Assembly (NCBI GenBank): GCA_964304625.1
Contig: OZ199840.1
Coordinates: forward strand, 10,478,001-10,542,000
From: Kudoa neothunni
Lineage: Eukaryota; Cnidaria
Direction: 5' to 3'
Length of the DNA: 64,000 nucleotides
Shown: one piece after another, positions 1 to 11,970 of the stretch
Numbering within the stretch: the first letter of the stretch is position 1
Layout: each line of letters starts with the position of its first letter
Position numbers and translations under genes: made by a program
Notes under the pieces: model-generated
The model's input: only the letters and a program-made list of their open reading frames with translations
Databases searched by the model: none
What the model was told of the DNA's origin: nothing

Positions 1-496
1 TCCACTTTTCAAATATTCTTGTATTGATAATTGTAATTTCTCCCCAACGAATTTCATATCTCACATTATATCTCTGATTTTTAATGCCGTCTACTTTCCT
101 GTAAGACTTGAAATGTAGCTCTTAGCGGAAGTTAATTGTTGCGTGAATCTTCTCTATTATGAGTATATTAGCTAATAGTACATCTAAATAATTGTATATT
201 CATATTTTTGGTTTTGGTAAGATTAAACATTTCAATATTTCAACATTTATATCCCAGTCATCACATGATTACTTACAATTAGAGGTCGTAATATTCGACG
301 ATTTTTTTTAACTAACGCATGCACAGAATATAACTTTATCATCAAACTCAAGCTCAAGCTCAATGCCAATGAAATAAATATAAATATATTCCTTTAGAAT
401 ATACCATTTAAAGCATTCTCATTGGTTCAAGCGCTAGATTCAGTTTATAACTTTTGAGAAAATGCCATAATTTTGAGAAACATCTTTCCACGGCTG

Positions 497-1778
497 TAAG
501 TAAGTGAGTGAGTAAGTAAGTGAGTGAGTAAGTAAGTGAGTGAGTAAGTAAGTGAGTGAGTAAGTAAGTGAGTGAGTAAGTAAGTGAGTGAGTAAGTAAG
601 TGAGTGAGTAAGTAAGTGAGTGAGTAAGTAAGTGAGTGAGTAAGTAAGTGAGTGAGTAAGTAAGTGAGTGAGTAAGTAAGTGAGTGAGTAAGTAAGTGAG
701 TGAGTAAGTAAGTGAGTGAGTAAGTGAGTGAGTAAGTAAGTGAGTGAGTAAGTGAGTAAGTGAGTGAGTAAGTAAGTGAGTGAGTGAGTAAGTGAGTAAG
801 TGAGTGAGTAAGTAAGTGAGTGAGTAAGTAAGTGAGTGAGTAAGTAAGTGAGTGAGTAAGTGAGTGAGTGAGTAAGTAAGTGAGTGAGTAAGTAAGTGAG
901 TGAGTAAGTAAGTGAGTGAGTAAGTAAGTGAGTGAGTAAGTAAGTGAGTGAGTAAGTGAGTAAGTGAGTGAGTAAGTGAGTAAGTGAGTAAGTGAGTAAG
1001 TAAGTGAGTGAGTAAGTGAGTAAGTAAGTGAGTAAGTAAGTGAGTGAGTAAGTAAGTGAGTGAGTAAGTAAGTGAGTGAGTAAGTAAGTGAGTGAGTAAG
1101 TAAGTGAGTGAGTAAGTGAGTGAGTAAGTGAGTAAGTGAGTAAGTAAGTGAGTGAGTAAGTGAGTAAGTAAGTGAGTAAGTGAGTGAGTAAGTGAGTAAG
1201 TGAGTGAGTAAGTGAGTAAGTGAGTGAGTAAGTGAGTAAGTGAGTGAGTAAGTGAGTAAGTGAGTGAGTAAGTAAGTGAGTGAGTAAGTAAGTGAGTGAG
1301 TAAGTGAGTGAGTAAGTGAGTAAGTGAGTAAGTAAGTGAGTGAGTAAGTGAGTAAGTAAGTGAGTAAGTAAGTGAGTGAGTAAGTGAGTAAGTGAGTAAG
1401 TGAGTGAGTAAGTGAGTAAGTGAGTGAGTAAGTGAGTAAGTGAGTGAGTAAGTAAGTGAGTGAGTAAGTAAGTGAGTGAGTAAGTGAGTGAGTAAGTGAG
1501 TAAGTGAGTAAGTAAGTGAGTGAGTAAGTGAGTAAGTAAGTGAGTAAGTAAGTGAGTGAGTAAGTGAGTAAGTGAGTGAGTAAGTGAGTGAGTAAGTGAG
1601 TAAGTAAGTGAGTGAGTAAGTGAGTGAGTAAGTAAGTGAGTGAGTAAGTGAGTGAGTGAGTAAGTAAGTAAGTAAGTGAGTGAGTAAGTAAGTGAGTGAG
1701 TAAGTGAGTAAGTGAGTGAGTAAGTGAGTGAGTAAGTGAGTAAGTGAGTAAGTAAGTGAGTGAGTAAGTGAGTAAGTG
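497..1778. repeat. TAAG/TGAG tetranucleotide array (~320 units)
   Basis: An uninterrupted run of 4-base units that are either TAAG or TGAG, differing only at the second base. The left part follows a 16-base higher-order order (two TAAG then two TGAG); the right part mixes runs such as TGAG-TAAG-TGAG-TGAG. Read on the minus strand the units lack stop codons in all three frames, because four and three are coprime and every frame reads the same 12-base cycle. The resulting 450-codon frame (Leu/Ser-Leu-Thr-His/Tyr) is therefore an artefact. On the plus strand both units create stops. It looks like a satellite or expanded microsatellite, not a gene. Confidence 0.97.
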
Positions 1779-1860
1779 GTGGCGCTATATTCACCAAATC
1801 TTGGTGGATATAGGTAATATGAAATACTTTGATTTTGTATTCTCTAAAATCCAGGATCTA

Positions 1861-2098
1861 TTAATTTATTATTTTATCATTATCATTTCTATGGAGGGAA
1901 AGTTTCAACAACTCCGGCTGTGGAATTTCTCGTTGATCGATGTTAACAAATTTTGGTATATTTTTTGGGTCGATTTCCTCATTTAAATCTGTTTATTTGG
2001 CTATATAATTGTCAATTCTTTTTCTTTTCTGCCCATAATAGAAAGAAAAATAATCGACAAATCGTCTCGATTTTAATCGTAAATTACAGCCTCTACTT
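1861..2098 (-). pseudogene. SANT-like coding fragment with in-frame stop
   Basis: A minus-strand frame reads about 34 codons, meets a TAA at 1993-1995, and continues in the same frame for about 43 more codons to a stop at 1861. The first part contains S-R-R-F-V-D-Y-F-S-F-Y-Y-G-Q-K-R-K-R, which resembles the last helix of SANT domains in MIER/RCOR-type proteins (pattern R-x5-C-V-x-F-Y-Y-x-x-K-K). The second part is acidic and charged. There is no GT donor near the stop that would splice it out. I could not find upstream exons between 2100 and 3160. It may be a decayed gene end, a gene with a recent nonsense change, or chance; the family call is weak. Confidence 0.3.
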
Positions 2099-3167
2099 AT
2101 AATATAATAATTTTTAATTAATTTGGCTATATAATTAAATTTTTTGATACATACTCTCAATGTTGGTCAATGTGTGTATTTGTATCGAATTTATTTGAGT
2201 AATTTTATATGAGCCTTCGATTGATTGAGTTACGCGTTTGATTTAAATAAATAAAATAATATTTATTTAGTTAACTAAGTAATAACTATATATTTTTATT
2301 AGGATATAATATATTCTAATCCGTCTCTATGGAAAAAAAAGATAAATCTCAGAAAATATGCTTGTGCATAATACATTTTTCTCTTATAATAACTTGATTG
2401 TAAAACTTTAAGTAATGCGAAAATTAATACATTGCCTATACCAATAGTGATATCGCATAACCGGGAAATGAAGATTATCTATTTTTTTTGGTTGATTAAT
2501 CCCTAGAAATAAGGTTGATGTGATTACTAATGAATAAATTTAAAGATTATAAAAGTTAGACCAATTTTTGACATAATTTATAATAATTAAGTGACTTAAT
2601 ATAATTTGGTGATGTATAGAATCTTTCATTAAACATAATAATTGGGTCTCTATTAATACATTTGAAAATATGGAGCTTGAAATATTTCAGGAGAATTAAA
2701 GATATTAAATTTATTAAAAACTTTACAAATATTACAGATAAACATTTTAAATAACAAATATATGGACTGCTTATGTATAACTCGAAGTAAAGCTTAGGAA
2801 GCGAGTGGGTTTACTTATAAAATTATATATTCGAAATGTTAACTGATCTCAGCGAACAAAATAACCACAATATCGAATATTAAATTGCAATTAAAAATAA
2901 AGAATTAGGTGATTTCTACAATATAAGATATTCAAGTGTTATGGCAGGTACATTAAATTTTAAACGTGCACTAACTCATACCACTTATTTTCTACTTAAA
3001 AATGCCAAAAATTCAACACTACAAACATTTAATTTATTATAAAAACTTAGTTATTCATATGTAAATATAACAAAAATAAAACACGCGTACACATTTATAT
3101 AATAAAAGATAATCTAGCGCCAAAATAGAAACATATAAAATTTACAAATCTAACAATCAAAAAGAGT
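2099..3167. other. Intergenic, very AT-rich
   Basis: Between the SANT-like fragment and the METTL2 stop codon. I see only A/T-rich sequence and no exon I can support. One minus-strand stretch (about 2330-2490) stays open for some 50 codons but has no recognisable motif. Confidence 0.6.
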
Positions 3168-5709
3168 CTATTGTTTTCTATATATAGCTTGGATCCAATT
3201 ACGATACATTTTTATCTTTTTTTTTCGATTAACAATGAGCCGTTTATCCTCTTGGTTTTGGATTTTTACGAGGCCATGTTTGGTGAATAGATTGTCTAAG
3301 AATTCTAGAAAATCGTTTAAATATATCATACAACTAGGCAAAAATTATTAGCTACCTTTGGTGAAAAAATGAGTAAGAGTGCCATCATTTCGTCGGTAGA
3401 GATTCTCTTGTAGGAAGTTGGAAGCTTTAAAACGAAGCTGAGTGAGATCGTATAATCCGAAATCACGAAACAATATCATTCCAGTAGATTTTTTCAAATA
3501 CTACCATCCACCAATTTCAATATCATAAACAGTTTATTATTAGTGTGTGTTACTTTGGTAAGATTTTCTACCACAGAATCCAATCTAAGAAAACAAAAAT
3601 AAATACACTCTCACATAATCATAATTAAAGCTAGAATTATAACGAGGAAAAATTACTTTTGGGGTGGGATAGCAGACATCACAAATATTGCAATTATAAA
3701 ATCGAGACTATTTTCAGGGAAGGGAAATGTCGTATTGACGTCGGTAATATCACACACAAAGGGATGTAACACATCAACAGAGTATCTTTGATTATCCTAT
3801 CACATCAAAAGCTTTTGTAATTACATTTGACGCGTTCACATCCACAATAATTATTATATTCGTTCTCAATTTTTAACCTGAAGTTATCATATGTCTTAAA
3901 AATGCATATTTTTGATTTTTCTAATCTATATAGAGACTCTACATATATTAAATAAAATAACTTTAGAAAAACTTAAAATAACAAAATCAATTAGATTTAA
4001 ATATTTAAAAAAAATAATTCTTGCGTATGAAAATGTTTAATTTAATTATCATATTATTTTTATAAATTTCCATTCAAAAAAATAGTACGATTATTTAAAG
4101 TGGTTCCATTATCTCAAAAATTAATCATAAATTCATATTAAATAAGTGCACGCAGTTTCTATACTAAAATTATTCTTTTAATAATGAAGACTCAAGTTCA
4201 TATTAATATTTCTTTCAAATTAACATCATTTATTATATACGTATAATATCTACAGATTACAGACAATACATTATTTACACTTTTCTATATTTAATTTTTT
4301 CTCTTAAGGCACAAAGTTAATTTGTAATCTATAGATAATTAAGTGAAGCCGAAATCACACCAAAATTGACATTTTTAAATACAAAAAAATATATTTATTA
4401 ATTAAATGTTTAGGTAATTTCGAATTTATTCCAGAAGTTCGCGCAAGCGCATTCCTTATTTTAATAAACACCAAAATTTATTCAGCTATAAAAACAAAAA
4501 TCATCAATATTTAATTGGATATATTTTAATATCCGAAGATTAAGTGAAAAATATACTACACTCCAATATTCATGATAAAATCGAAAAATTTAATTTTCTC
4601 ATTATAATAATAATAATTATTATTATTATTATTGAATCTTAATCATATTTTTAACATAAACTAAAATATATTTTGTCATTAATAAATAAATTTAGGCCGA
4701 AAAATCACCCAGGCTCCAACTATAGCAATAATGACTAAACTAATAATAAAAACATATTTATATGGATATATATTATAACTATCGTTCTTATATTTTAATT
4801 TCAATCACTCAATTTTATAAAAGTGGTTAATACCTATCACTTTTTATTATATCTTTACCAACAAATTTTACACACGTGCATATAGTGCATATAACAAGAT
4901 CGAGAAACTCTTCAAACTTAAAGTTCTAATTTTAACATCAATAAAAAAATTTTCAAATTTAAATTAAAATGCCAAAAGCACAAATTTTAAAGAAAGTACT
5001 TTAATTATTTGAATAGCATTTTTCGAAAAATCGCAACAATAATATTTTAATCTAAACAACACAAATTTCACATGGAAATTAAATAAGAGCGTACTTATTT
5101 GAATAGTTTTCGAGCAGAGGAAAGACCACATTTCCCACTCCACATCCTACCTATTTATTCTGCGATTTGATAAAAATTAATCTACCTACTAAAATACCTC
5201 TAAAATTTGACATACTCCTGGTTGGCTCGTAAGCGCTTCGTTAAGCGGGTAGAATTCATTAAGTAACCAGTTTTTGTCTTTAAAAAATCTAAAATAACCA
5301 CATCAAAAATTAAAAATTAAAGATTAAATGAAAAATTAAAAAATCAAAATATAAAATATTGACAATACTTGTTTTTGTGTCTCTCGTAGAATTCATCCCA
5401 AGGTTGGTGTAAATTTGACAAATCACCTACACACCTCATCAATATCAGAAAAAAACGGAAATTTGGTAGCCATATTGAATATTAATTACATTCATTATTT
5501 TGCCCTGAAAAATTTTTGACTTGATCAGCCGCATACACAACATACTCATCAGTCCATTCAACATCATCCCTACCAAATTAACACACCATTGATCGCTTAT
5601 CAATGTCTATATTTCCTGCGTACCATGCATTATTATCCCATACATCTTCTTCATTAGTTAGATATCTCGATCGTTTTTTTAAACCACTATCAAAATCGTT
5701 GGGTTTCAT
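3168..5709 (-). CDS. METTL2: METTL2/8-type tRNA 3-methylcytidine methyltransferase
   Basis: SAM-dependent enzyme that makes 3-methylcytidine at position 32 of some tRNAs. Nine exons on the minus strand: 5709-5624, 5569-5490, 5426-5369, 5288-5198, 5150-5095, 3864-3657, 3584-3554, 3500-3356, 3304-3168; phases agree at every junction except as noted, giving about 296 residues. Seen in order: W-D-D-V-E-W, W-D-E-F-Y, K-D-K-N-W-L, the SAM motif [41 protein letters not shown], and a C-terminus [15 protein letters not shown]. All follow the METTL2/METTL8 order. Exon 6 carries one extra base near 3792-3797: without it the conserved reading resumes and the phase fits. Intron 5 (3865-5094) is unusually long. 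It starts 105 bp from SLU7, divergently. Confidence 0.93.
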
Positions 5710-5814
5710 AGTAGATTCAAAATTATATGCCAATTTTATGACCACCCTATTCAATTAACGATCGCTGCTATTCGGCCATAGTCGACATTATTTTTATAGT
5801 ACCCTTTGGTAAAG
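5710..5814. promoter_or_regulatory. Shared promoter between METTL2 and SLU7
   Basis: Only 105 bp separate the start codons of the two divergently transcribed genes, so both 5' UTRs and promoters must lie here or overlap the first exons. No clear TATA box. Bidirectional use is inferred from geometry. Confidence 0.7.
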
Positions 5815-8800
5815 ATGGAGGGAGAAAAAAAACTTACCAAAATCGATCGCAAAAAAGAAAAAGAATTAGATGAGGCCAGAAAGGCTGGAACTGCTCCGCC
5901 TGAGGTGGACGAAGAAGGAAGGTATTTTTCGTGATGACTCCACTAAAAATCCACTTCGACAATATTTAATGTCATCATTTTAATTCTCAACTAGAGATAT
6001 TAACCCCCATATACCACAGTATATTAAAACAGTTCCGTGGTATTTTGGCAAAAATGAACCAACATTGAAACATCAACGCCCACAGGATGAAAAACAAATT
6101 GAATTTGCTGGTGTAAATGAGACCTATATACGTGGAAAGCCAGCAGTAGTTCATTGATTGATTTCTACTGATAGAGTGTTATCGTTGCTAGGGTCCAGCT
6201 TCATTAAAATACAAAGCAGGAGCGTGTGAAAATTGTGGAGCAACCACACACAAAAAGAAGGATTGTTTAGAGGTAATCGTGTAATAATTGTATTAGGATT
6301 TTTGTTATTTGATTTTAGCGTCCTAGGAAAATAGGAGCCAAATTCACCAACAGCGATATCCAACCCGACGACTATGCTCAGGTATTTGTTTCTATCGTGT
6401 ACAAATCATATTAAATGATGATTATTCAAAAATCTTCTAGCCCACTCTAACCTTCAGTTATGATGGAAAAAGAGATCAGTATTAAATATGATTTGATCCA
6501 AAATATGTATAGATTTTATTTAGTTGGGCCTATTATGATACAGAACAACACTCTAAGGTTGTGGAAGAATTTGCTAGAGTTGAAAAAGTGAGTTGTCTGA
6601 TTATTGAGAATACATTGTTGAGTTATTCTCTGTTTGGAATAAATAGATGAAACGACAGTTGAAAGCCGACAAAATTGAAGGAGAACTCAAAGAGGGAATA
6701 GTTAACAGTGAAATAAGCAAAAATGTAATTGCTTATTCGTTTGATTTTTGGAATAGTTGATTTTATAAGATTGAGAACGACGAATTTCTCGCTCCTGATG
6801 ACGATAAATACAGCGCTGAGGCGAGTATGCCCGGCCAAAAGTTCGATCCCAAACAGTATTAATCAATTTTCTCATTTTTGTATATTGACTGATAATTTAT
6901 AAAATACATTATTTAGACGTCTTACAGTTCGAAACCTCAGAATTAGAGAAGATACTGCCAAAGTTTGGTTTTCTAATTGTCTAACTTTATGATCAACCTT
7001 GGTTATAGTACCTATACAACTTGGACATCGAATCTGCATTCTATGATCCCAAAAGTCGATCTATGCGAGAAAATCCGTTAGAGAATAGCGATAAAGCTAA
7101 ATTGTATGCTTTTATTTTAGTTTTTTATTAAGTGGTTATTTACTGGGTGTACTTTTGAATTATTGATGGTTGTTTAATTATCAATAATTATTTCTAATAG
7201 ACTTTGAAATACACACAATATGTGGGATTTATGTTTAAATTTTTAATTATTAACATTACACTTGCATTATTTTGATTTTAGATTAAATTTATGCCAGCTA
7301 ATTCAGCAACTATTAGTTTTTCTAATTGAAATTTATTAATTGATTAGATTTAAATAATTAATAAATTTATTATTGTATTATTGTGTTTGTTTTTTTTCGT
7401 ATAATATATACGTATTTTAGGATCGAATTCAAAGGTGAGAACGAACGTATTAACGTCGAAGATGTGAGAAAAGTTTCTCAAGCTCAATGTACTTAGATCA
7501 GATAATTTTCGTATTATTTTGGGGAGTTAAATAATAATTTAATTTTTAGTGTTTTCATGGCAGGCGTCCGAAGCTGGTGTTGATGTGCATTTGCAAGCTG
7601 ATCCGACGAAAGCTGAGCTTCTACTTCGTCAGTACCAAACCAACGCGTCTAACCAAAATGAAACCACTCAGAGCAAACTATTAGATCAGGTAATTTTGTC
7701 GATTGTGAGTGTTTTTTAACAATCCATCGTTGTTAGTATGGGGGAGAGGAACATTTACACGCTCCGCCAAAAGAACTACTCTTCGCTCAAACGGTATATA
7801 TTAATTATTTTATATTGGAAAAGGGATTATTAACAAAATAAGATTAATCCAATAAAGTTCATTTGTCGTTGTACGATTTATTTTGAATCCGGTTACTTTC
7901 CATATTTTTTTCTCTATACGTTATTGGGGATTAGTTATATGTTAATTTGCATGGAATATATAATGGTCGTTTTAAATTTTTTGATTTTATACACATTCCT
8001 TCATTCGTCTTTCTCTCGCATTCATTTCTCATCTATTTCTTAATGGACTATTGAGTGAAGTAATGATTGTTGCTATTGTTTCAGGTACATGCGATTTTAA
8101 TCATCGAGCGAACTTACACTATACGCAATAATGGTTTTATTGATCGCCCCTACTTATATTTTAGAATATACTATAGTTAATCCCATTAATTTCCAACAAA
8201 TCTGTGTGAGTTAATAAAGGGAAAAATATGGTCAACATTAAATGTTGAGGATTATAATTCTTTGAGCCAATTTTTATTAAAAATGGCTATTGGCATGGTA
8301 AATAATATTCATGTTTCGCTAGTTTTTACTATATTTAATTATTTCGTGATCTTAAAAACGAGGCGCTAAATTAGAAATAATTTAATATAGCAGATTTTAA
8401 TACATTAAATTTGTATATATTGTAAGTAAAGTTGCTGATATTAGAAAATGTCATCGTGTGCATGTCACCTAGGATTAAATTAAACATGCTAATAGTGTTT
8501 TGCATTTTTATTATTTTCTAATGAATTTACTTCATCAGGAATTCTCGGCGTCATTCTAATTTCGCATTAAATGATGAATGCTGCATAATTTCTGAAGTTC
8601 CAATAATAAGTTTAATTGATAAAATATTTTTATTATTAAAAAATGTTGAGTATTACAATAAATTTGTTTTATTATTCGTGTAGATTTTTACTTTTAATTT
8701 ATTACAGTTAATCTATAAGAAAATATAAATCAATGTATTGTTGTCGACAAGTTTTTAAATCATTTTTGTATTGAATAATTTTTGAGTTTTTTAAATCAAT

Positions 8801-10632
8801 TAAAGTCTTTTGAATCAAATTTTTTAATCTTAAAGTATATTAATAACATTCTAATAAAATTAGGCTAGAAATATTCTATTCAAAAATATAGGATTGACTT
8901 ACTAACGTTATCTCGCATACGAATGTGACTGACTATTGAACGTTTCAAATTTCGCCAGAAGTACTCATAAATATTGTTTGCATTTGTGCGCAGACAATAT
9001 TTGGAATTTCAATTAAGAATTGAATAAAACATGCTCTAAATAATTAGATATAATTTATTTTTAATTTAAACACAGGTTGGAAATGTATTATATATTAATT
9101 GAGCAGGGCAAAAATTATATGAATATTTTTATTGATTACTATAAAAAATATTTAATTTTTTAATAATTAATCTTCATCGTATTGAATGCAATTATAAATG
9201 TTTAATCATGTGACTTATTTATTAAGTAGGTTTTCTTTCACTTTTTCGTACGTTAGAAGTGTAATGATAGAGAAAAATTAAATCTTTATTAAATTTTGAC
9301 TGAATCTAAATTTGCATTAAGCTCTCTAGTTGTTATTTTTCAGGAGCGAAATTTATCTAATAATACGAAATATTAGATAATTCTATGTAAATCTGAAAAT
9401 ATTTCAACTTAATTATTATAATAATTCATGGAATTTTATAATATAAAATGTATACATATTATGTGCAGCTTGACGATTTTTCTTAAAATTAATTTAATCT
9501 TTAATACCACTTCTTTATATAATAAGACAAATTGTGATTTTTATATTTCAAATAAACTCCCAAGCTTTTTTCATTGTAAAAGTAATACCAAGTTTTTTGG
9601 GGAATTAGATCCATTTCGAAAGTGGGACAGGGTATTTTTCCCTGTACAATAAAGAAATAATCCGAAAATAAGCACTAAAAAACAATATGAAATCGAAAAA
9701 TATTGTTGACGAAACACAATATTATTAAAATAAGTTTCATAGTTTAATTGTTGTATTATTGATATGTAGATTTAAATGTTTTTTTGCATGCGAATATGAC
9801 TTCTGAGAATCAATAAATTATCAAAATAAATCATCTCTGTGTAATCATTTGTTCACAATATTAAATAATGTAGGGTGAGATTAACGTCGAAACCCAATAA
9901 TTGCATTTTTATTGTTGTATTATCGTAGTTAATAAAAAATATTCAAATTAAGTAACATAAAATTAAAATCTAAGGGATTAAGAGTTTATGTGTTGTTTGT
10001 AATTTGTTTAATTAAATGTTTTTATTTAGGAAGAATATGTCGAATACTCGAAAACTGGTCAGCTGATTAAAGGCCAAGAAAAAGCCTCTATCAAGTCAAA
10101 ATACGAAGAGGACATATTCCACAATAATCACACTGTTAGTTGTTGTTTTTTATTAAGTGTTCAGATCATCGGCGCATATTTAGAGTGTGTGGGGCTCCTA
10201 CTGGAACAACTTTCAATGGGGATATGCATGTTGTCATAGTTTTCTAAAAAATAGTTATTGTGTGGGACTAAAAAAGGCCAATTCCGCATCTTTTTTCAAA
10301 GTAGCAGTTAGTTATCTATGTTTTGTAGAATATGTGATTTCTATTCTTATTATTAGCTGCCAAAACTTGGTGAAAATGATTCCTCTTTTTCTTCTAACAA
10401 ACGGCCAATCAATGATGTGCTATACAAATCAGATAGTCACATTTCATCTGGTGAAGCTAAAGCGGAGAGAAGCGAAGATGGAAAATTCATGCCAGAAATG
10501 ACAATGAAAAAGTCTAAAAACTCCAAATACAACTCCATTTATAATGAAGCCACACCGACTGAACAAGAAATGGAATCCTACTACAAAAATCGATCCAGAA
10601 CAAACGATCCTCTTGAAAACTTTAAAGATTAA
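5815..10632 (+). CDS. SLU7: Pre-mRNA splicing factor SLU7
   Basis: Second-step splicing factor that helps choose the 3' splice site. Sixteen exons: 5815-5921, 5995-6145, 6192-6272, 6319-6381, 6441-6478, 6524-6587, 6647-6724, 6770-6855, 6917-6962, 7009-7103, 7421-7488, 7550-7689, 7737-7793, 10030-10134, 10184-10300, 10357-10632; they sum to 1572 bases, 523 residues (human about 586). Visible signatures: P-E-V-D-E-E-G-R near the N-terminus, the zinc knuckle C-E-N-C-x4-H-x4-[31 protein letters not shown], and W-G-S-Y-W before the C-terminal basic tail. The start is the first ATG, in register with the family's lysine-rich N-terminus. Thirteen of the 15 introns are 46-73 bp; intron 10 (7104-7420) is 317 bp and intron 13 is 2236 bp. 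Confidence 0.97.
7794..10029 (+). other. Long intron 13 of SLU7
   Basis: A 2.2-kb intron in a gene whose other introns are mostly near 50 bp. Starts GTATAT and ends ATTTAG. It is AT-rich throughout; a 74-codon open frame at 9428-9652 has no motif and I treat it as chance. No clear terminal repeats of an inserted element were seen. Confidence 0.8.
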
Positions 10633-10838
10633 TTATTTTTAAACTGCTGTTCTTTTATGTAAAATATTTATCTCCATCCAATTAAATGTATTTTTTACAT
10701 TCTTTTACAGCATATTAATTATATTATGTGGTATTTATTAATGAGTTAAAATTCGTTGAATTTATTGAGTTTTTGAGATATTCTAATTTTGTAGGCTAAT
10801 TGGTATCAATAGTTTTTTTCAAGATAATGTGTAAGTTA

Positions 10839-11100
10839 TTAACCCTCTAATGGACCGTAAATCAACCACACTCCTCCAGTGGACTGTGGACTCTGGGGTT
10901 GAAAACTAACTCAGATTTTTATTTTGTCACTTGTTTCAAAAAAATACCGAAAGAAGAAATATTGAAAATTTAGGTGGATGTAAAAAAAGAATAAAGAGTT
11001 ATAGCGCAAATAAATTCGTCGACAATCATACGAATATCACTTTCGTCAACAACCGTCGTATTAGTTTTTAATCTTGATTTCGATTTCCTATGTGTTGTTC
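10839..11100 (+). mobile_element. Diverged end of a TTAA-flanked (piggyBac-like) element
   Basis: Begins TTAACCCTCTAATGGACC, the same start as the element at 61718 (TTAACCCTCTAATGCACT). Behind it lies a comparable series: a TGGGGT block, a 'TTTTTATTT' block and an 'ATCATACGAA'-like block in the same order as at 61760-61920. The right end is not identifiable. The right boundary given is approximate. Confidence 0.5.
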
Positions 11101-11505
11101 TAATTATAGCTTTTAAAATAAAAATATTAATATACATAATTCGTTAACCTATTTTTTGTGCAATAATTAAACCGCGTTTAATGCAAACAAGATTCACAAA
11201 CATTTATCAGGTGGTTCTAACATCAAAATTCATTGCAAATTGCGCGCACAGCGTTGATTTTTAAACCATTTTCTTGGAATAAAGACTAAAGCCGATTAGA
11301 TAATATCTCACGACTTGATTTAGGTTCTCGATTAATATCAATTCTGAGTGCTAAATATTTCAAAGTCGTCTAAGGATTAGTAAAAATAACTGAATATTTG
11401 AAAAGCATAATATAACAATTAATTAATTAATAATTTTTGTTTTTTTTTCAATACTCTCTCAATTTAAGTGCTCCACAATGATACTACATAAACCTAAGAG
11501 GCTTA

Positions 11506-11552
11506 CTGTTTACTGTTTACTGCTGACTGCTTACTGCTTACTGCTTATTGTC
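11506..11552. repeat. 7-bp minisatellite (TTACTGY)
   Basis: About seven copies of a 7-base unit, TTACTGT or TTACTGC with one TGACTGC variant, between SLU7 and the integrin gene. No function apparent. Confidence 0.85.
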
Positions 11553-11970
11553 GTAAAGTTTAATACTCTTCAAGGGTATTCAGCTCGAGTGATTATAATT
11601 ATCTTTAATTTGATAAGAATTTAAATTTTTTCATTTTATCAGTTCGATGACGCAAGAAATTCTTCGTTATCTTATTATGTCGAATACATTTAAAATATTT
11701 TCTTTATAATTAATTATAATTATTGGTATTTTTCGTTGCGAAGTATTATTTTTGGTGATATCTGTCAAATATTCTCCAGTAATTTTGTTAAATATATTAA
11801 AAAATATTCATCTACATACTAATATCTATATGTAATTAAACTAATTGATAAATTACAAAAATCTCGAGTTGTTCTCTATTTTTAATGCATAATAATCACG
11901 AATAATTAAATATAAAACGATTAGGAGAAATCTATTAGATTAAAGCAGGAATTTTGCGACTAGACTACCA

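Noticed and set aside
497-1778. CRISPR-like direct repeats
   Set aside because: There are no spacers; the repeat is a continuous 4-base microsatellite in a eukaryotic genome.
445-1797. 450-codon minus-strand open frame
   Set aside because: Produced entirely by the TAAG/TGAG array, which cannot form stops on that strand in any frame.
9428-9652. 74-codon plus-strand frame in SLU7 intron 13
   Set aside because: AT-driven composition, no motif, and it lies inside a clear intron.
10187-10501. 104-codon frame with a hydrophobic middle
   Set aside because: It is SLU7 exon 15 read through a short intron (10301-10356) into the wrong frame.
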